A stretch of 64,000 nucleotides of DNA from JBHFEI01 sp041928815 (GTDB lineage: Bacteria; Pseudomonadota; Alphaproteobacteria; Rhizobiales; Rhizobiaceae). Location of the stretch: NCBI RefSeq assembly GCF_041928815.1, contig NZ_JBHFEI010000004.1, positions 186,001-250,000 of the forward strand. Reading direction: 5' to 3'. A program made the translations under genes and the position numbers. Position 1 is the first letter of the stretch, and every line of letters starts with the position of its first letter. The notes beneath the pieces were generated by a model. That model made no database searches. It saw only the letters and a program-made list of their open reading frames with translations, and was not told the origin of the DNA. Shown piece by piece: positions 52,355 to 62,081 of this stretch.

Positions 52355-54388
52355 TCAGCCAATCCGGCCGCCGCCCGTCCGGGTGACGGCGACGACGGCC
52401 GGGCGCACCGGCATGTCGTCGCGGAAATCCGGCCAGCGGGTCGCCGGGTTTTCGAAGGTGGCGAGCCCCGCGTCGCCCGGATGCTGGACGGCGAGGAAGA
52501 AGGTGTCGGCGGTCGGGTTGAAGCTCGGCCCGCACATCTCCGCCCCGACCGGCACGCGGAAGAACAGGGTCGAGGTGCCGCGCGCAGCGCCTTGCGTGTC
52601 GATCGCCCAGATGCCGTCGGTGCGGCCGGTGTCCTTCTCGTTGTTGCCGTCGGTCGAGACCCAGAGGCGGCCCTCCGCGTCGATGGCGCAATTGTCCGGC
52701 ATGCCGAACCAGCCGTTCCTCGTCGTCGCGGTGGAAAAGGAGGCGCCAACCTCGGCGAGCGACGGATCGCCGCATTTGAGTAGAACGTCCCAGGTGGCGC
52801 TGGTCGCGGCGAAGTCGCCGTCAGGCTCGCTGATCTCGATGATGTGGCCGAAGGCGTTGTCCGCGCGCGGATTGGCCGCGTCGGTCTGGTCGGCCTTGCG
52901 CCGCGTGTTGTTGGTCAGCATCACATAGACCTTGCCGGTCTTCGGATTGGGCTGAACGTCCTCCGGCCGGTCCATCTTGGTTGCTTGAAGCAGGTCGCCG
53001 GCGCGGCGCGTCTCGATCAGCACGTCCGCCTGGCTGTTGAAGCCGTTCTCCGGCGTCAGCGGGCCCTGGCCGAAGACGAGCGGAAGCCAGGCGAGCGTGC
53101 CGTCCTCGTCGAAGCGGGCGACATGGAGCGTTCCGGCGTCGAGGAGATCTCGGTTGGCGGCGCGGTCGTCCGGGTTGAACGTGCCGGCGGTGACGAATTT
53201 ATAGACATAGTCGAAGCGCTCGTCGTCGCCGCAGTAGAAGACGACGCGGCCGTCCTTGTTGACGACCGATTCGGCGCCCTCGTGCTTCATCCGGCCGAGC
53301 GCGGTGCGCTTCTTCGGCACGGATGCCGGATCCAGCGGGTCGACCTCGACCACCCAGCCGAAGCGGTTCGCCTCGTTCGGCTCCTTGGATACGTCGAAAC
53401 GGTCGTAGAACGACGCCCATGCATATTGGCCGCCGGGGATGCCCATGCGCTTCATCTGGGCGAATTCGGGATGGTCATCGGCGAGCGTGCCGCCGAAATA
53501 GCCGTTGACGTTTTCCTCCGCCATCAGCCAGGTGCCCCAGGCGGTGACGCCGCCGGCGCAGTTGTTGAACGTGCCGAGCACCTTCGTCCCGGTCGGGTCG
53601 GCGGAGGTCTTCAGCCGGTCGTGGCCGGCGGCGGGGCCGGTGATCTCCATCGCGGTCGCGACCGTGATGCGACGGTTGTAGCGCCCGTCGAGAACCGGCT
53701 GCCACTTCCCGTCGATCTTGCGGATCTCGATGACCGTGCCGCCATGCGCGGCCATCTCGATGTCGACCAGGGCTTTCGTGTAGTCGCCGAGGACGACCTT
53801 CTCCTCCTCGACCTCGACGCCGTTCTCGACGACCGGCTTGCCGTCCTTCGTCTTCTTCTCTTTGACGACGCGGGCGAAGTTCGGGAACATCAGCTCGGCA
53901 TTGGTATATTCGTGGTTGACCACGAGAAGCCCGTGGTCGGGATTTCCGTCGAGCGGGATGAAGCCGACATAGTCGTTGTTGTAGCCGAAGAGCCGTGCCT
54001 GGGCCTCTGCCGTCTGGTTCATCGGGTCGAAATCGGGGCTGTCGGCGAACACCTTGTCGCCCCAGCGCATCAGGATCTCGGCCTCGTGGCCGTCGGCGAC
54101 GTGATGGGTCCCGTCGACGCCGGCCTCCACTTCCGCAAAGTCGAAGGCGGAGCCGGTCTCGGCGCGCGCATCCTCGGCGGTCAGGAGCGCGAGCGGACTG
54201 ACCGTGGTCGAGATCGCCGCGACGGCGAGCGATCCGGACATGAAGGCGCGGCGGGAGAAGCGGCGACGGATGATGTCGCCCATCGTCGGATTGGCGGAAC
54301 AGTTCCGTCCGACATCCTCGACGGCCTCGCGGCGCTCGGTCAGCGTCTGGAAACCGGTTGCGTCATGACCGTTCACATGCGTGTCCAT
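52355..54388 (-). CDS. PhoX-type phosphatase (DUF839), Tat-exported
   Basis: A 677-residue exported phosphatase of the PhoX family, which releases phosphate from organic esters in the periplasm with Ca/Fe cofactors. The twin-arginine signal lies near residue 41-50 (RRRFSRRAFMSGS), with a long hydrophilic leader before it, usual for PhoX. Core segments include NNDYVGFIPLDG, LLVVNHEYTNAELMFP, TFNNCAGGVTAWGTWLMAEE and RPEDVQPNPKTGKVY. The Cys in FNNCAGG is the family's iron ligand position. ATG 54388 has GAGAGGAG upstream. No Pho-box could be confirmed. Confidence 0.9.
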   Translation of the reverse strand: MDTHVNGHDATGFQTLTERREAVEDVGRNCSANPTMGDIIRRRFSRRAFMSGSLAVAAISTTVSPLALLTAEDARAETGSAFDFAEVEAGVDGTHHVADGHEAEILMRWGDKVFADSPDFDPMNQTAEAQARLFGYNNDYVGFIPLDGNPDHGLLVVNHEYTNAELMFPNFARVVKEKKTKDGKPVVENGVEVEEEKVVLGDYTKALVDIEMAAHGGTVIEIRKIDGKWQPVLDGRYNRRITVATAMEITGPAAGHDRLKTSADPTGTKVLGTFNNCAGGVTAWGTWLMAEENVNGYFGGTLADDHPEFAQMKRMGIPGGQYAWASFYDRFDVSKEPNEANRFGWVVEVDPLDPASVPKKRTALGRMKHEGAESVVNKDGRVVFYCGDDERFDYVYKFVTAGTFNPDDRAANRDLLDAGTLHVARFDEDGTLAWLPLVFGQGPLTPENGFNSQADVLIETRRAGDLLQATKMDRPEDVQPNPKTGKVYVMLTNNTRRKADQTDAANPRADNAFGHIIEISEPDGDFAATSATWDVLLKCGDPSLAEVGASFSTATTRNGWFGMPDNCAIDAEGRLWVSTDGNNEKDTGRTDGIWAIDTQGAARGTSTLFFRVPVGAEMCGPSFNPTADTFFLAVQHPGDAGLATFENPATRWPDFRDDMPVRPAVVAVTRTGGGRIG

Positions 54389-54566
54389 CGTGTGCTCCTC
54401 TCGTCGCCAAAGCCCGTGCGGCCGCCGGCCGCCCGCATCCTCTCTGCCCTCCCTCCGTGACAGGCGCACGACAATCTCGGCGCGGCGCGGCCACCTCAGG
54501 CGGCAGCGGCATTGGGCCGGACGACAAAAGCGGCTATGGTCGCCGCCCGTGCCGATCGAGGATCCG

Positions 54567-57359
54567 ATGTTCGAACTGCTTGCCGTTGCCGCTTTCCTTC
54601 TCTCGCTTGCCGCCTGGCGGGGGCGCAGCCGCCTTGCCGCCCTGGAGCGCGAGGTGGCCGACCTGCGCCAGGAACTCGGCCGCATCACCGGCGTCGCGAT
54701 CGAACCGGCCGGCCGCAGGGGACTGCCGGCGGCAGCCGCGGCCGGCCACCCGCCGCCGCGCAAGACCATCCTCTTCAAGCCGGCCGTCACCGGCGCCGCG
54801 AGTTTCTCCGGCGAGGGCGACCTGCCGCAGGAAGCGGTGGAGAAGGCCGCGCGCGGCGAGCCCGCCAGCGTCAAGGCGCGCGTCGCCGAAGCGCCGCAGC
54901 CCTCCGAATCACCCGCGCCGAAGGAGAGCCTCGAAAGCCGGCTCGGCGCGCGCTGGGCGGTCTGGGTCGGCGGCATCGCGCTCGCGCTCGGCGGCGTCTT
55001 CATGGTGAAATATTCGATCGATGCCGGGCTGTTGAGCCCCGGCGTGCGGCTGGCGCTCGCCGCCCTCTTCGGCCTCGCCCTCGCCGCGGCCGGCGAATTC
55101 ATCCGCCGCCGGGCCGTGCCGCGGATCGTGCCCGCTTTCGGCAATGCGATGATTCCCGGCGTGCTGACCGCCGCCGGCGCGGTCACGCTCTTCGGCGTCG
55201 TCTATGCGGCCTATGGCGTCTACGGCTTCATCGGGCCGACCGGCGCCTTCCTCCTTCTGGCGCTGGTCTCGGTCGGAACCGTCGGGCTCTCGCTCCTGCA
55301 CGGGCAGGCGCTCGCCGGCCTCGGCCTGCTCGCCGCCATGGAGACACCGCTTCTCGTCGACACCGAGGCCCCGGACGGCTGGAGCCTCGTCGCCTATCTC
55401 CTCGTCGCCTTCGCCGCGACACTCGCCGCCGCCCATCGCCGCGGCTGGCGCGTCGTGCCCTCGCTCGCCAATCTCGGCCTCGGCCTCTGGGCCTTCTTCA
55501 TCGTCCTGTCGAACGGCGCCGTGTCCCCGACGCCGGCGATGCTGGCGATGCCCGTCATGCTTGCCGGAAACGGCCTTTTCGCCGGACTGCGGCGGCGCGG
55601 CGATGAAACGCCCGGCGACGCGGCCGCCGGGCCGCGGGAGACCTGGCGCGGCGTGTTGCGGCCGCTTCTCCTGCCGCTGGTGCTGACGGCGTCGCTCTCC
55701 GCCGCCCTGGCGGCGCTCGTCATCGCCAGTCCGCTGTTCGGGCCGGGCGGCCGTGCCGACGTCGCGCAGTTCGCTCTGATCGTCGCGGCGATGGCTGTCC
55801 TCGGCGCGGTCGAGCGGCAGGCGGCGTCCGCCGCGCTGCTTTCCGCCGTCACCGCGCTCGCCGGCCTGTGGAGCCTGATGCCCTCGACCCTGTCGTTCCT
55901 GCCCGAGACCGGCCTGCCGCTCGCCGCGGTCGAGGCGTCGACGCTGATCGCCGCGGCGCTCGTGCTCTCGGTCGTCTTCCTGCTCGCCGGTGCCTTGGCG
56001 ATCCACCGCCGGATCGCCGACGACCCGCGCCTCGCCGCGCTCTGGTCCGGCATCGTCGCGGCGGTGCCGGCGGCGATCGTCGCGCTGTCTTTCCTGATGC
56101 TCGGCACGCTCGGCTTCGACCCGTTGCACGGCCTGTTCGCGCTCGGCTGCGGCGCGGCGCTGCTGGCGCTGGCGGACGTCTTCTCCCGCCGCAAGGCCGC
56201 CGGCCTGCCCGCCGTGCAGGCGCTGCTGACGGCCGGCTCGCTCGCCGCCTTCGCCGTCGGCCTGCACGCGCTGACGGACGGGGTCTGGACGACGATGCTG
56301 CTCGCCGCGCTCGGCCTTGCCTATGTCGTCGCGGCGCGGATCCGCCCCTGGCCGGTCATGCCCTGGATGATGGTGGCGGCGGCCCTCGGCGTGCTCGGCC
56401 GCATCGCCTGGGAGCCCTCCATCGTCGGGCCGCTCAGCCTCGGCACGACGCCGGTCGTCAACGCGCTTGCCGCCGGTTACGGCGTGCCGGCGGCCCTTCT
56501 GGCGCTCTCGGCCTATGAGATGCGCCGCTGGTCGAGCATCCGGGTGCGCAACCTGCTGCAGGCGCTCGCCTGCCTCTTCGCGCTGCTGACCGCCGCAATC
56601 CTCGTGCGCCATGCGATGAACGGCGGGCGGCTCGATTCCGGCATGCCGACGCTTGCGGAACAGTCGATCTACACGCTCATCGTCATCGGCGCCTCGGCGA
56701 TCATGATGCTGCTCGACCTGCGCTCGCCGGGCACGGTGCTGCGCTACGGCAGCATGGCGCTCGGCATCCTGTCGATGCTCTCGGTGCTCGCCGCCCACCT
56801 GGTCGGCCTGAACCCCTATTTCACCGGCGAACCGCTCGGCCCCTGGCCGCTCCTCGACCTGCTGCTGATCGGCTACCTGCTGCCGGGCCTCGCCTATGCC
56901 GCCCTCGCCTGGCTGGCGCAGGGGCGCCGGCCGCCGCCTTACATCGCCGCGCTCGCCGTCAGTGGTGGCGTGCTCGTCTTCGCCTGGGCGACGCTCTGCG
57001 TCCGCCGGGCCTGGCAGGGTCCGGGCATCGCCGACTGGAAGGGCTTTCTGGCCGGCGAGACCTACACCTATTCGGTCGTCTGGCTGGCGATCGGCGTCGC
57101 CATGCTCTGGCTCGGCGCGCGCTTCAACGCGCGCGCGATCCGCATCACATCGGCGGTTCTCGTCATCGTCGCGGTGATCAAGGTGTTCCTGATCGACATG
57201 GCCCATCTCGAAGGATTCCTTCGGGCATTGTCCTTCATCGGCCTCGGCGGCGTTCTCATCGGCATCGGCCTCTTCTATCAGAGGCTGCTTTCGGCGCGCC
57301 CGCCCGCCTCCGCCGCTGCGGCCGCGCCCGCCGATCCTGCTCCTGCCGAAAGGGCCTGA
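54567..57359 (+). CDS. DUF2339 family polytopic membrane protein
   Basis: A 930-residue protein. A short N-terminal helix and coiled segment (LAALEREVADLRQELGRITG) and a Pro/Ala linker precede a membrane region of roughly 25 helices, starting SRLGARWAVWVGGIALALGG, which is the DUF2339 hallmark (RWxVWxGGxxLxLGxxF). Function is unknown; the repeated helix pairs suggest a transporter or envelope polymer protein. GAGG lies just before ATG 54567. The MOSC gene begins 2 bases after its stop, so they form an operon. Confidence 0.88.
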   Translation: MFELLAVAAFLLSLAAWRGRSRLAALEREVADLRQELGRITGVAIEPAGRRGLPAAAAAGHPPPRKTILFKPAVTGAASFSGEGDLPQEAVEKAARGEPASVKARVAEAPQPSESPAPKESLESRLGARWAVWVGGIALALGGVFMVKYSIDAGLLSPGVRLALAALFGLALAAAGEFIRRRAVPRIVPAFGNAMIPGVLTAAGAVTLFGVVYAAYGVYGFIGPTGAFLLLALVSVGTVGLSLLHGQALAGLGLLAAMETPLLVDTEAPDGWSLVAYLLVAFAATLAAAHRRGWRVVPSLANLGLGLWAFFIVLSNGAVSPTPAMLAMPVMLAGNGLFAGLRRRGDETPGDAAAGPRETWRGVLRPLLLPLVLTASLSAALAALVIASPLFGPGGRADVAQFALIVAAMAVLGAVERQAASAALLSAVTALAGLWSLMPSTLSFLPETGLPLAAVEASTLIAAALVLSVVFLLAGALAIHRRIADDPRLAALWSGIVAAVPAAIVALSFLMLGTLGFDPLHGLFALGCGAALLALADVFSRRKAAGLPAVQALLTAGSLAAFAVGLHALTDGVWTTMLLAALGLAYVVAARIRPWPVMPWMMVAAALGVLGRIAWEPSIVGPLSLGTTPVVNALAAGYGVPAALLALSAYEMRRWSSIRVRNLLQALACLFALLTAAILVRHAMNGGRLDSGMPTLAEQSIYTLIVIGASAIMMLLDLRSPGTVLRYGSMALGILSMLSVLAAHLVGLNPYFTGEPLGPWPLLDLLLIGYLLPGLAYAALAWLAQGRRPPPYIAALAVSGGVLVFAWATLCVRRAWQGPGIADWKGFLAGETYTYSVVWLAIGVAMLWLGARFNARAIRITSAVLVIVAVIKVFLIDMAHLEGFLRALSFIGLGGVLIGIGLFYQRLLSARPPASAAAAAPADPAPAERA

Positions 57360-57361
57360 CC

Positions 57362-58216
57362 ATGCCGCGTTCCGTCACGCAACTGAACATCCATCCGCTG
57401 AAGAGCGGCCGCGCCATTCCGCTCGACGCCGTCGACGTCGCGCGCGACGGCTTTGCCGGCGACCGGCGCTTCATGCTGATCGACGAGACCGGCGCCTTCA
57501 TCACCCAGCGCGAACTGCCGGCGCTTGCCCGCGTCGAGGCGCGGGGCGAGGGGAGCGTGCTTCATCTCGCCAAGGACGGGGCGGCGCTGACCCTGCGCTT
57601 TGATCCCGAACGCCGCCTCGGCGTCACCGTCTGGGGCACCACGGTGGACGCGGCGATCTCGCAGCCCGAAGACGATGCCGTTCTTTCCGACTGGTTCGCC
57701 AAGCCCGTGCGTCTCGCCCATATGGACGCGCGCGCCGCGCGGCTGACGAGCGCCACCTGGACGGGCATCCCGGTGCCGGTCGGTTTCGCCGACGGCTATC
57801 CGATCCTCGTGACGACAACCGGCTCGCTTGCCGACCTCAACCGCACCCTCGTCGGGACGGGCGGCGAGGCGGTCGGCATGGACCGCTTCCGCACCAACAT
57901 CCTCATCGATTGCGACGAGCCCTGGGCGGAAGACCGCTGGCGGTCGATCGCGGTCGGCGGGATCGTGCTCGACCTCGTCAAGCCCTGCGCGCGCTGCATC
58001 ATGACGACGCAGGACCAGACGACCGGCGCGCGCACCGGCGGCAATCCGATTGCCGGCCTTGCGGAGAAGCGCATGTCGGCCGACCGTCGCGTGCCGGGCG
58101 TGCTCTTCGGCTGGAATGCCGTTGCGCGCGGGCCGGGCCGCATCGCGCTTGGCGATCCGGTGACGGTGATCGAGAGGCGGGACGCGGTCTGGCCGATGAA
58201 GCGGCGCGGCGGCTGA
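57362..58216 (+). CDS. MOSC domain-containing protein
   Basis: A 284-residue protein with an N-terminal MOSC beta-barrel (QLNIHPLKSGRAIPLDAVDV, GFAGDRRFMLIDETGAFITQR) and the MOSC domain carrying KPCARCIMTTQDQ (Cys209 and Cys212) and FGWNAVA. Relatives such as YcbX/mARC bind a sulfurated molybdenum cofactor and reduce N-hydroxylated compounds; Cys209 would be the Mo ligand. It lies 2 bases downstream of the DUF2339 gene. The redox partner is not visible here. Confidence 0.88.
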   Translation: MPRSVTQLNIHPLKSGRAIPLDAVDVARDGFAGDRRFMLIDETGAFITQRELPALARVEARGEGSVLHLAKDGAALTLRFDPERRLGVTVWGTTVDAAISQPEDDAVLSDWFAKPVRLAHMDARAARLTSATWTGIPVPVGFADGYPILVTTTGSLADLNRTLVGTGGEAVGMDRFRTNILIDCDEPWAEDRWRSIAVGGIVLDLVKPCARCIMTTQDQTTGARTGGNPIAGLAEKRMSADRRVPGVLFGWNAVARGPGRIALGDPVTVIERRDAVWPMKRRGG

Positions 58217-58314
58217 GCCGCATCAGCGCCGCTGATCGGTCCTGTCAATGAAATTGGCTTTTGTCGCGCGCCCGCGATGGTAGGATGGCACGTCCCCCGA
58301 GGAGTCGCCCGCAA

Positions 58315-59568
58315 ATGTCCCCTTCATCCGCGTCCCGCCCCGCAACGCCGGCCGTCGCGCAGGCCCGGCCTGCCCCGATGCCCTGGCTGATCATCGTCGC
58401 CGGCTCGCTGGTCGCGATGCTGACCTTCGGTCCGCGTTCCGCCATGGGCTTCTTCCAGCTGCCCATGCTGACGGATACCGGCTGGGACCGCACCACCTTC
58501 GGCCTCGCCATGGCTCTCCAGAACCTCTGCTGGGGCCTCGGCCAGCCGTTCTTCGGCGCGATCGCCGACCGCTTCGGCACCTGGCGCGTGCTGGCGCTCT
58601 CCGGCGTGATCTACGCCGCCGGCCTCGTCGTCATGGCCCATGCGACGGCGCCGGTGTGGCTGCATGTCGGCGGCGGCGTCCTTGTCGGCCTCGGCGTCGC
58701 TTCCGGCTCCTTCGGCATCATTCTCTCGGCCTTCGCCCGCAATGTCGCGCCGGAACGCCGTTCCATGGCCTTCGGCATCGGCACGGCGGCGGGCTCGGCG
58801 GGCATGTTCCTGTTCGCGCCGTTGTCGCAGGGGCTGATTTCCGCCTATGGCTGGTCCGACAGCCTCGTCTATCTCGGCGTGCTGATGCTGCTCGTGCCGC
58901 TGATCGCCATTCCGCTGAGGGGCAATTCGACCTCCGGCAGCCAGCGCGAGGCTGCGAGCCGGCAGACGGCCGGCGAAGCGCTGATCGAGGCCTTCACCCA
59001 TCGCAGCTATGTCCTGCTCGTCTCCGGCTTCTTCGTCTGCGGCTATCAGGTCGCCTTCATCACCGCGCATTTTCCCGCCTATATCGGCGATCTCGGCATC
59101 GATGCGCGCTATGCGGTGATCGCGCTGGCGCTGATCGGCTTCTTCAACATCATCGGGTCGCTCTCCGCCGGCTTCATCGGCCAGCGCTACGCGAAGCCGT
59201 CGTTTCTCTCGCTGATCTATCTCGGCCGCTCGATCGCCGTCTCGGCCTTCCTCCTCCTGCCGCAGACGCCGCTGTCCGTCATCGTCTTCGCGATCGTCAT
59301 GGGGCTCCTGTGGCTGTCGACGGTGCCGCCGACCAACGGGCTGGTCGCCATCATGTTCGGAACGCGCCATCTGGGGCTGCTCGGCGGCATGGTCTTCCTG
59401 TCGCACCAGATCGGCTCGTTCCTCGGCGTCTGGATGGGCGGCTATCTCTACGACCATTTCGGCTCCTACGATCCGGTCTGGTGGATCGGCGTCGCCCTCG
59501 GGCTCTTCGCGGCGGCCGTCCACTGGCCGATCGAGGAGAAGCCTGTGCTGAGGCCCGCGACGGCCTGA
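58315..59568 (+). CDS. MFS transporter
   Basis: A 417-residue 12-helix major-facilitator protein. The loop 2-3 motif (GQPFFGAIADRFGTWRVLALSG) is clear, with FGIGTAAGSAGMFLF and HQIGSFLGVWMGGYLYDHFG in helices 5 and 11. The layout resembles the monocarboxylate/oxalate-formate-type branch (GFFQLPMLTDTGWDRTTF). The substrate is unknown. ATG 58315 has GAGGAG 10 bases upstream; an in-frame ATG at 58285 is less likely. It ends 4 bases before the stop of the convergent small-protein gene. Confidence 0.87.
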   Translation: MSPSSASRPATPAVAQARPAPMPWLIIVAGSLVAMLTFGPRSAMGFFQLPMLTDTGWDRTTFGLAMALQNLCWGLGQPFFGAIADRFGTWRVLALSGVIYAAGLVVMAHATAPVWLHVGGGVLVGLGVASGSFGIILSAFARNVAPERRSMAFGIGTAAGSAGMFLFAPLSQGLISAYGWSDSLVYLGVLMLLVPLIAIPLRGNSTSGSQREAASRQTAGEALIEAFTHRSYVLLVSGFFVCGYQVAFITAHFPAYIGDLGIDARYAVIALALIGFFNIIGSLSAGFIGQRYAKPSFLSLIYLGRSIAVSAFLLLPQTPLSVIVFAIVMGLLWLSTVPPTNGLVAIMFGTRHLGLLGGMVFLSHQIGSFLGVWMGGYLYDHFGSYDPVWWIGVALGLFAAAVHWPIEEKPVLRPATA

Positions 59569-59572
59569 CGCG

Positions 59573-59815
59573 TCAGCGCTGGAGGACGAAGGGACAGGTC
59601 GCGCGCTCGCCGACGGTGAGCGATGCGCCGCAATCATAACGGCAGGTCTTGAACCGGCCCGCCATGCCCTGCGAGCTCAGGCTGCATTGCTTCAGCGCCG
59701 GCCTCCCGCTGTTCTGATTGCCGAAATAGTCGGGGATGGCGTCCTTGCGATGCGATGCCGGTCCCTGCTCGGAAAGCGGCGTCAGCAGCGTGATCAGGAG
59801 GAAGAGGACGGGCAT
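59573..59815 (-). CDS. Small exported Cys-containing protein (80 aa)
   Basis: An 80-codon gene. A short hydrophobic N-terminus (MPVLFLLITLLTPLSEQGPA) is probably a signal peptide. The mature part contains four Cys (KQCSLSS, TCRYDCGAS, TCPFVLQR), which could form two disulfides in the periplasm. CAGGAAAG lies 6-8 bases before the ATG at 59815. It is divergent from sodC with 110 bases between starts. The family is not recognised; similar short Cys proteins occur in Hyphomicrobiales. Confidence 0.65.
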   Translation of the reverse strand: MPVLFLLITLLTPLSEQGPASHRKDAIPDYFGNQNSGRPALKQCSLSSQGMAGRFKTCRYDCGASLTVGERATCPFVLQR

Positions 59816-59925
59816 CGCGATCTTTCCTGAAAACCTCTTTCCGGCGCGGAGACGCTCGGCGAGGAACATGCCCGGCGAGCAGGCGTTGCGTCCAGGTGTA
59901 GATAGGACATCGGGAAGGAAAATCC

Positions 59926-60441
59926 ATGAAGACGATGGTTGCAACCCTTATGGCGCTCGCGATCGCCGGCGCCGCACCGGCGCTGGCGCAGCAGACGTCC
60001 CAGACCGCGACGGCGGATTTCATCGACAGGGATGGCAAGGAAGCCGGCCGCGCGGCGCTGACCGCCGGCAGGCACGGCGTGCTGATCGAGGTCGAGGCGA
60101 CGGGACTGCCGGCCGGCAGCTGGGTCGCCTTCCATGTGCACGAGACCGGCACCTGCGACCATGCGGCCGGCCACGAACCGGCCGGTGGCCACTTCAATCC
60201 GGGCGAGACGGAACACGGTTTCCTCGCGGCGAACGGACCGCACGCCGGCGACATGCCGAACCAGTATGTCGGCGCCGACGGCGTGATGCGTGCGCAGGTC
60301 TTCAACGCGCTCGTCACCCTCGACGACAAGGAGACCGGCATTCGCGGCCGGGCCCTGATGATCCACGCCCGCTCGGACGACAACCGCAGCCAGCCCTCGG
60401 GCGAGGCGGGCGAGCGTCTCGCCTGCGCCGTGATCCGCTGA
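59926..60441 (+). CDS. sodC: Cu/Zn superoxide dismutase
   Basis: A 171-residue periplasmic enzyme that dismutates superoxide. The signal peptide ends ALA-QQ (about residue 21). Metal ligands are visible: His70 and His72 (FHVHETG), His89 (GGHFNP), His97, His106, Asp109 (HAGDMPN) and His147 (IHARSDD). The disulfide pair is Cys77 and Cys167. All ligands are present, so the enzyme should be active. AAGGAAA precedes ATG 59926. It is convergent with mscS, with a 120-base gap holding an imperfect long inverted repeat. Confidence 0.95.
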   Translation: MKTMVATLMALAIAGAAPALAQQTSQTATADFIDRDGKEAGRAALTAGRHGVLIEVEATGLPAGSWVAFHVHETGTCDHAAGHEPAGGHFNPGETEHGFLAANGPHAGDMPNQYVGADGVMRAQVFNALVTLDDKETGIRGRALMIHARSDDNRSQPSGEAGERLACAVIR

Positions 60442-60561
60442 CAAGACCGGCCCGCCGTTGGCGGGGTGAGTGGGACAGAGCTCCGGCCGGGGCAGAACAG
60501 CGCCGGCTTGGATCTTCTTGACCAAGACGATCCGGCGTCAGGCGCGGCGCGTCCGTGGCGC

Positions 60562-61467
60562 TCAGCTCGACACCGCCGCCGGCGCGCGCGGGCTCGCCGT
60601 CGGCGCCTTGCCATCCGCCTCGTCCTCGGGCGGCGTATAATTGTAGGTGACCTGCGGATAGGGAATTGAGATCCCCTTGTCGTCGAAGGCGAGCTTGGCG
60701 GCCTTGGTCAGGTCGCGCGTCGTCGCCCACCATTCCGGCGTCGCCACCCAGTAGCGCAGCGTGATGGCGATGGCGCTGTCGCCCAGTTCCTTGACGAAGG
60801 TGCTTGGCGCCGGCGTGCCGAGGACACGCCTGTCGGCGGTCGCGAGATCCATCAGCGTCTTTTCGGCCAGGGTGATGTCGTCGTCATAGCCGATGCCGAT
60901 GGTGAGATCGTGCTGGCGGCGCGGCTCGCGGCTGTAATTGGTCACCGGCGTGTTCCAGAGCGTCGAGTTGGGCGCGAGGCGATAGAGTCCGTCGCCGGTC
61001 ACGAGCTCCGTCGCGAACAGGCCGACCTCGCGCACGGTCCCGGACACTTCCTTGGTTTCGATATATTCCCCGACACGGAACGGGCGCAGCACCAGAAGCA
61101 TGATGCCGGCGGCGATGTTCTGCAGCGTGCCCTGCAGCGCCAGCCCGATCGCAAGGCCGACCGCGCCGAGTGCTGCGATGATCGACGCCGTCTGCACGCC
61201 GAACTGGCCGAGCACGGTGATGAAGACCAGCACCAGCATCGCGTAGCGCACGATGTTGGCGAAGAAGCGCGACAGCGTCTCGTCGATGCCGCGGACATGG
61301 GCGAGACCGCTGAGCAGCCAGTCATGCACGAGGCGGGCGATCAGCCAGCCGATCAGCAAAAGGATGATCGCGCCGATGACGGAGAATGAATATTGCACCG
61401 CGAGCGCGCTCGCCTGCGCCAGCGCCGTGCGCGTCGCCAGCAGGATGTCCGGCGCCTGTGGATCCAT
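60562..61467 (-). CDS. Small-conductance mechanosensitive channel (MscS family)
   Basis: A 301-residue inner-membrane channel that opens on osmotic downshock. Three N-terminal helices are followed by the pore helix ALGAVGLAIGLALQGTLQNIAAG, the MscS signature, and the beta domain VGEYIETKEVSGTVREVGLFATEL, then a C-terminal cytoplasmic domain and a Pro/Ala-rich tail. ATG 61467 has GAGGTGAGG upstream; the GTG at 61476 overlaps this ribosome-binding site and is less likely. Confidence 0.94.
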   Translation of the reverse strand: MDPQAPDILLATRTALAQASALAVQYSFSVIGAIILLLIGWLIARLVHDWLLSGLAHVRGIDETLSRFFANIVRYAMLVLVFITVLGQFGVQTASIIAALGAVGLAIGLALQGTLQNIAAGIMLLVLRPFRVGEYIETKEVSGTVREVGLFATELVTGDGLYRLAPNSTLWNTPVTNYSREPRRQHDLTIGIGYDDDITLAEKTLMDLATADRRVLGTPAPSTFVKELGDSAIAITLRYWVATPEWWATTRDLTKAAKLAFDDKGISIPYPQVTYNYTPPEDEADGKAPTASPRAPAAVSS

Positions 61468-61540
61468 GGTCCTCACCTCAAAGCCGATGTTGATGCGGGG
61501 GAAGATGGGGCGGGCGGGATGGCCGTCAACCCACGCGCCG

Positions 61541-62080
61541 TCAGCGCCCCGGCGGCAGCGGCAGCACGAAGGGCGCGTCGCCGTCGGCCTCCGCGCCGCG
61601 TCCGATTGCCGCGATCGCCTCGACGAGCGCGCCGCCGCGGCCGAGCAGGCGGTCGGCGATGGCGATCATCAGGCTGTTCGGCGTCGCATGGGGCGAGGCC
61701 CGGCGCAGGGCAGCGGCCAGTGCCGCATCGCCTGTCTCCGGCGCGACCGCAAGGCCGGCGATGACGGCCGCCGCCGGCGAGCGCGACACACCCATCCAGC
61801 AATGGATCAGCAGCGGCGCCTGCTTGTCCCAGCGGCGCGCGAAATCGATGATCGCCGCCACATGGTGGTCGGCTGGCAGGATCAGCCCTGCGGCCGTGTC
61901 CGCCTGTCCGGCATCCGCCGTCATGTCGTTGACGTCGATGACGCGGTGGCGCGCCGCCGCGATGACGCCGGGACGGTGGAAGGCCTGGCCGCGCGCGAGC
62001 AGGCTCAGCATGTCGCGGCACCCGTGGCGGACGGCCATTTCGGCGATGCGGGCCAGCGGGGAGACGACGATCGCCGGCAT
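61541..62080 (-). CDS. Protein tyrosine phosphatase-like protein
   Basis: A 179-residue phosphatase of the dual-specificity fold. The P-loop is IHCWMGVSRSPAAA (Cys94, Arg100; CX5R), and the general-acid Asp is likely in DVNDMTAD (50-55). Such proteins in Hyphomicrobiales are annotated as tyrosine phosphatase; the substrate is unknown and could be a phosphoprotein or inositol-like phosphate. It is the third gene of a ygfZ-HD-phosphatase operon; its ATG is one base beyond the HD gene's stop, using AAGGG inside that gene as ribosome-binding site. Confidence 0.85.
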   Translation of the reverse strand: MPAIVVSPLARIAEMAVRHGCRDMLSLLARGQAFHRPGVIAAARHRVIDVNDMTADAGQADTAAGLILPADHHVAAIIDFARRWDKQAPLLIHCWMGVSRSPAAAVIAGLAVAPETGDAALAAALRRASPHATPNSLMIAIADRLLGRGGALVEAIAAIGRGAEADGDAPFVLPLPPGR

Positions 62081-62081
62081 C

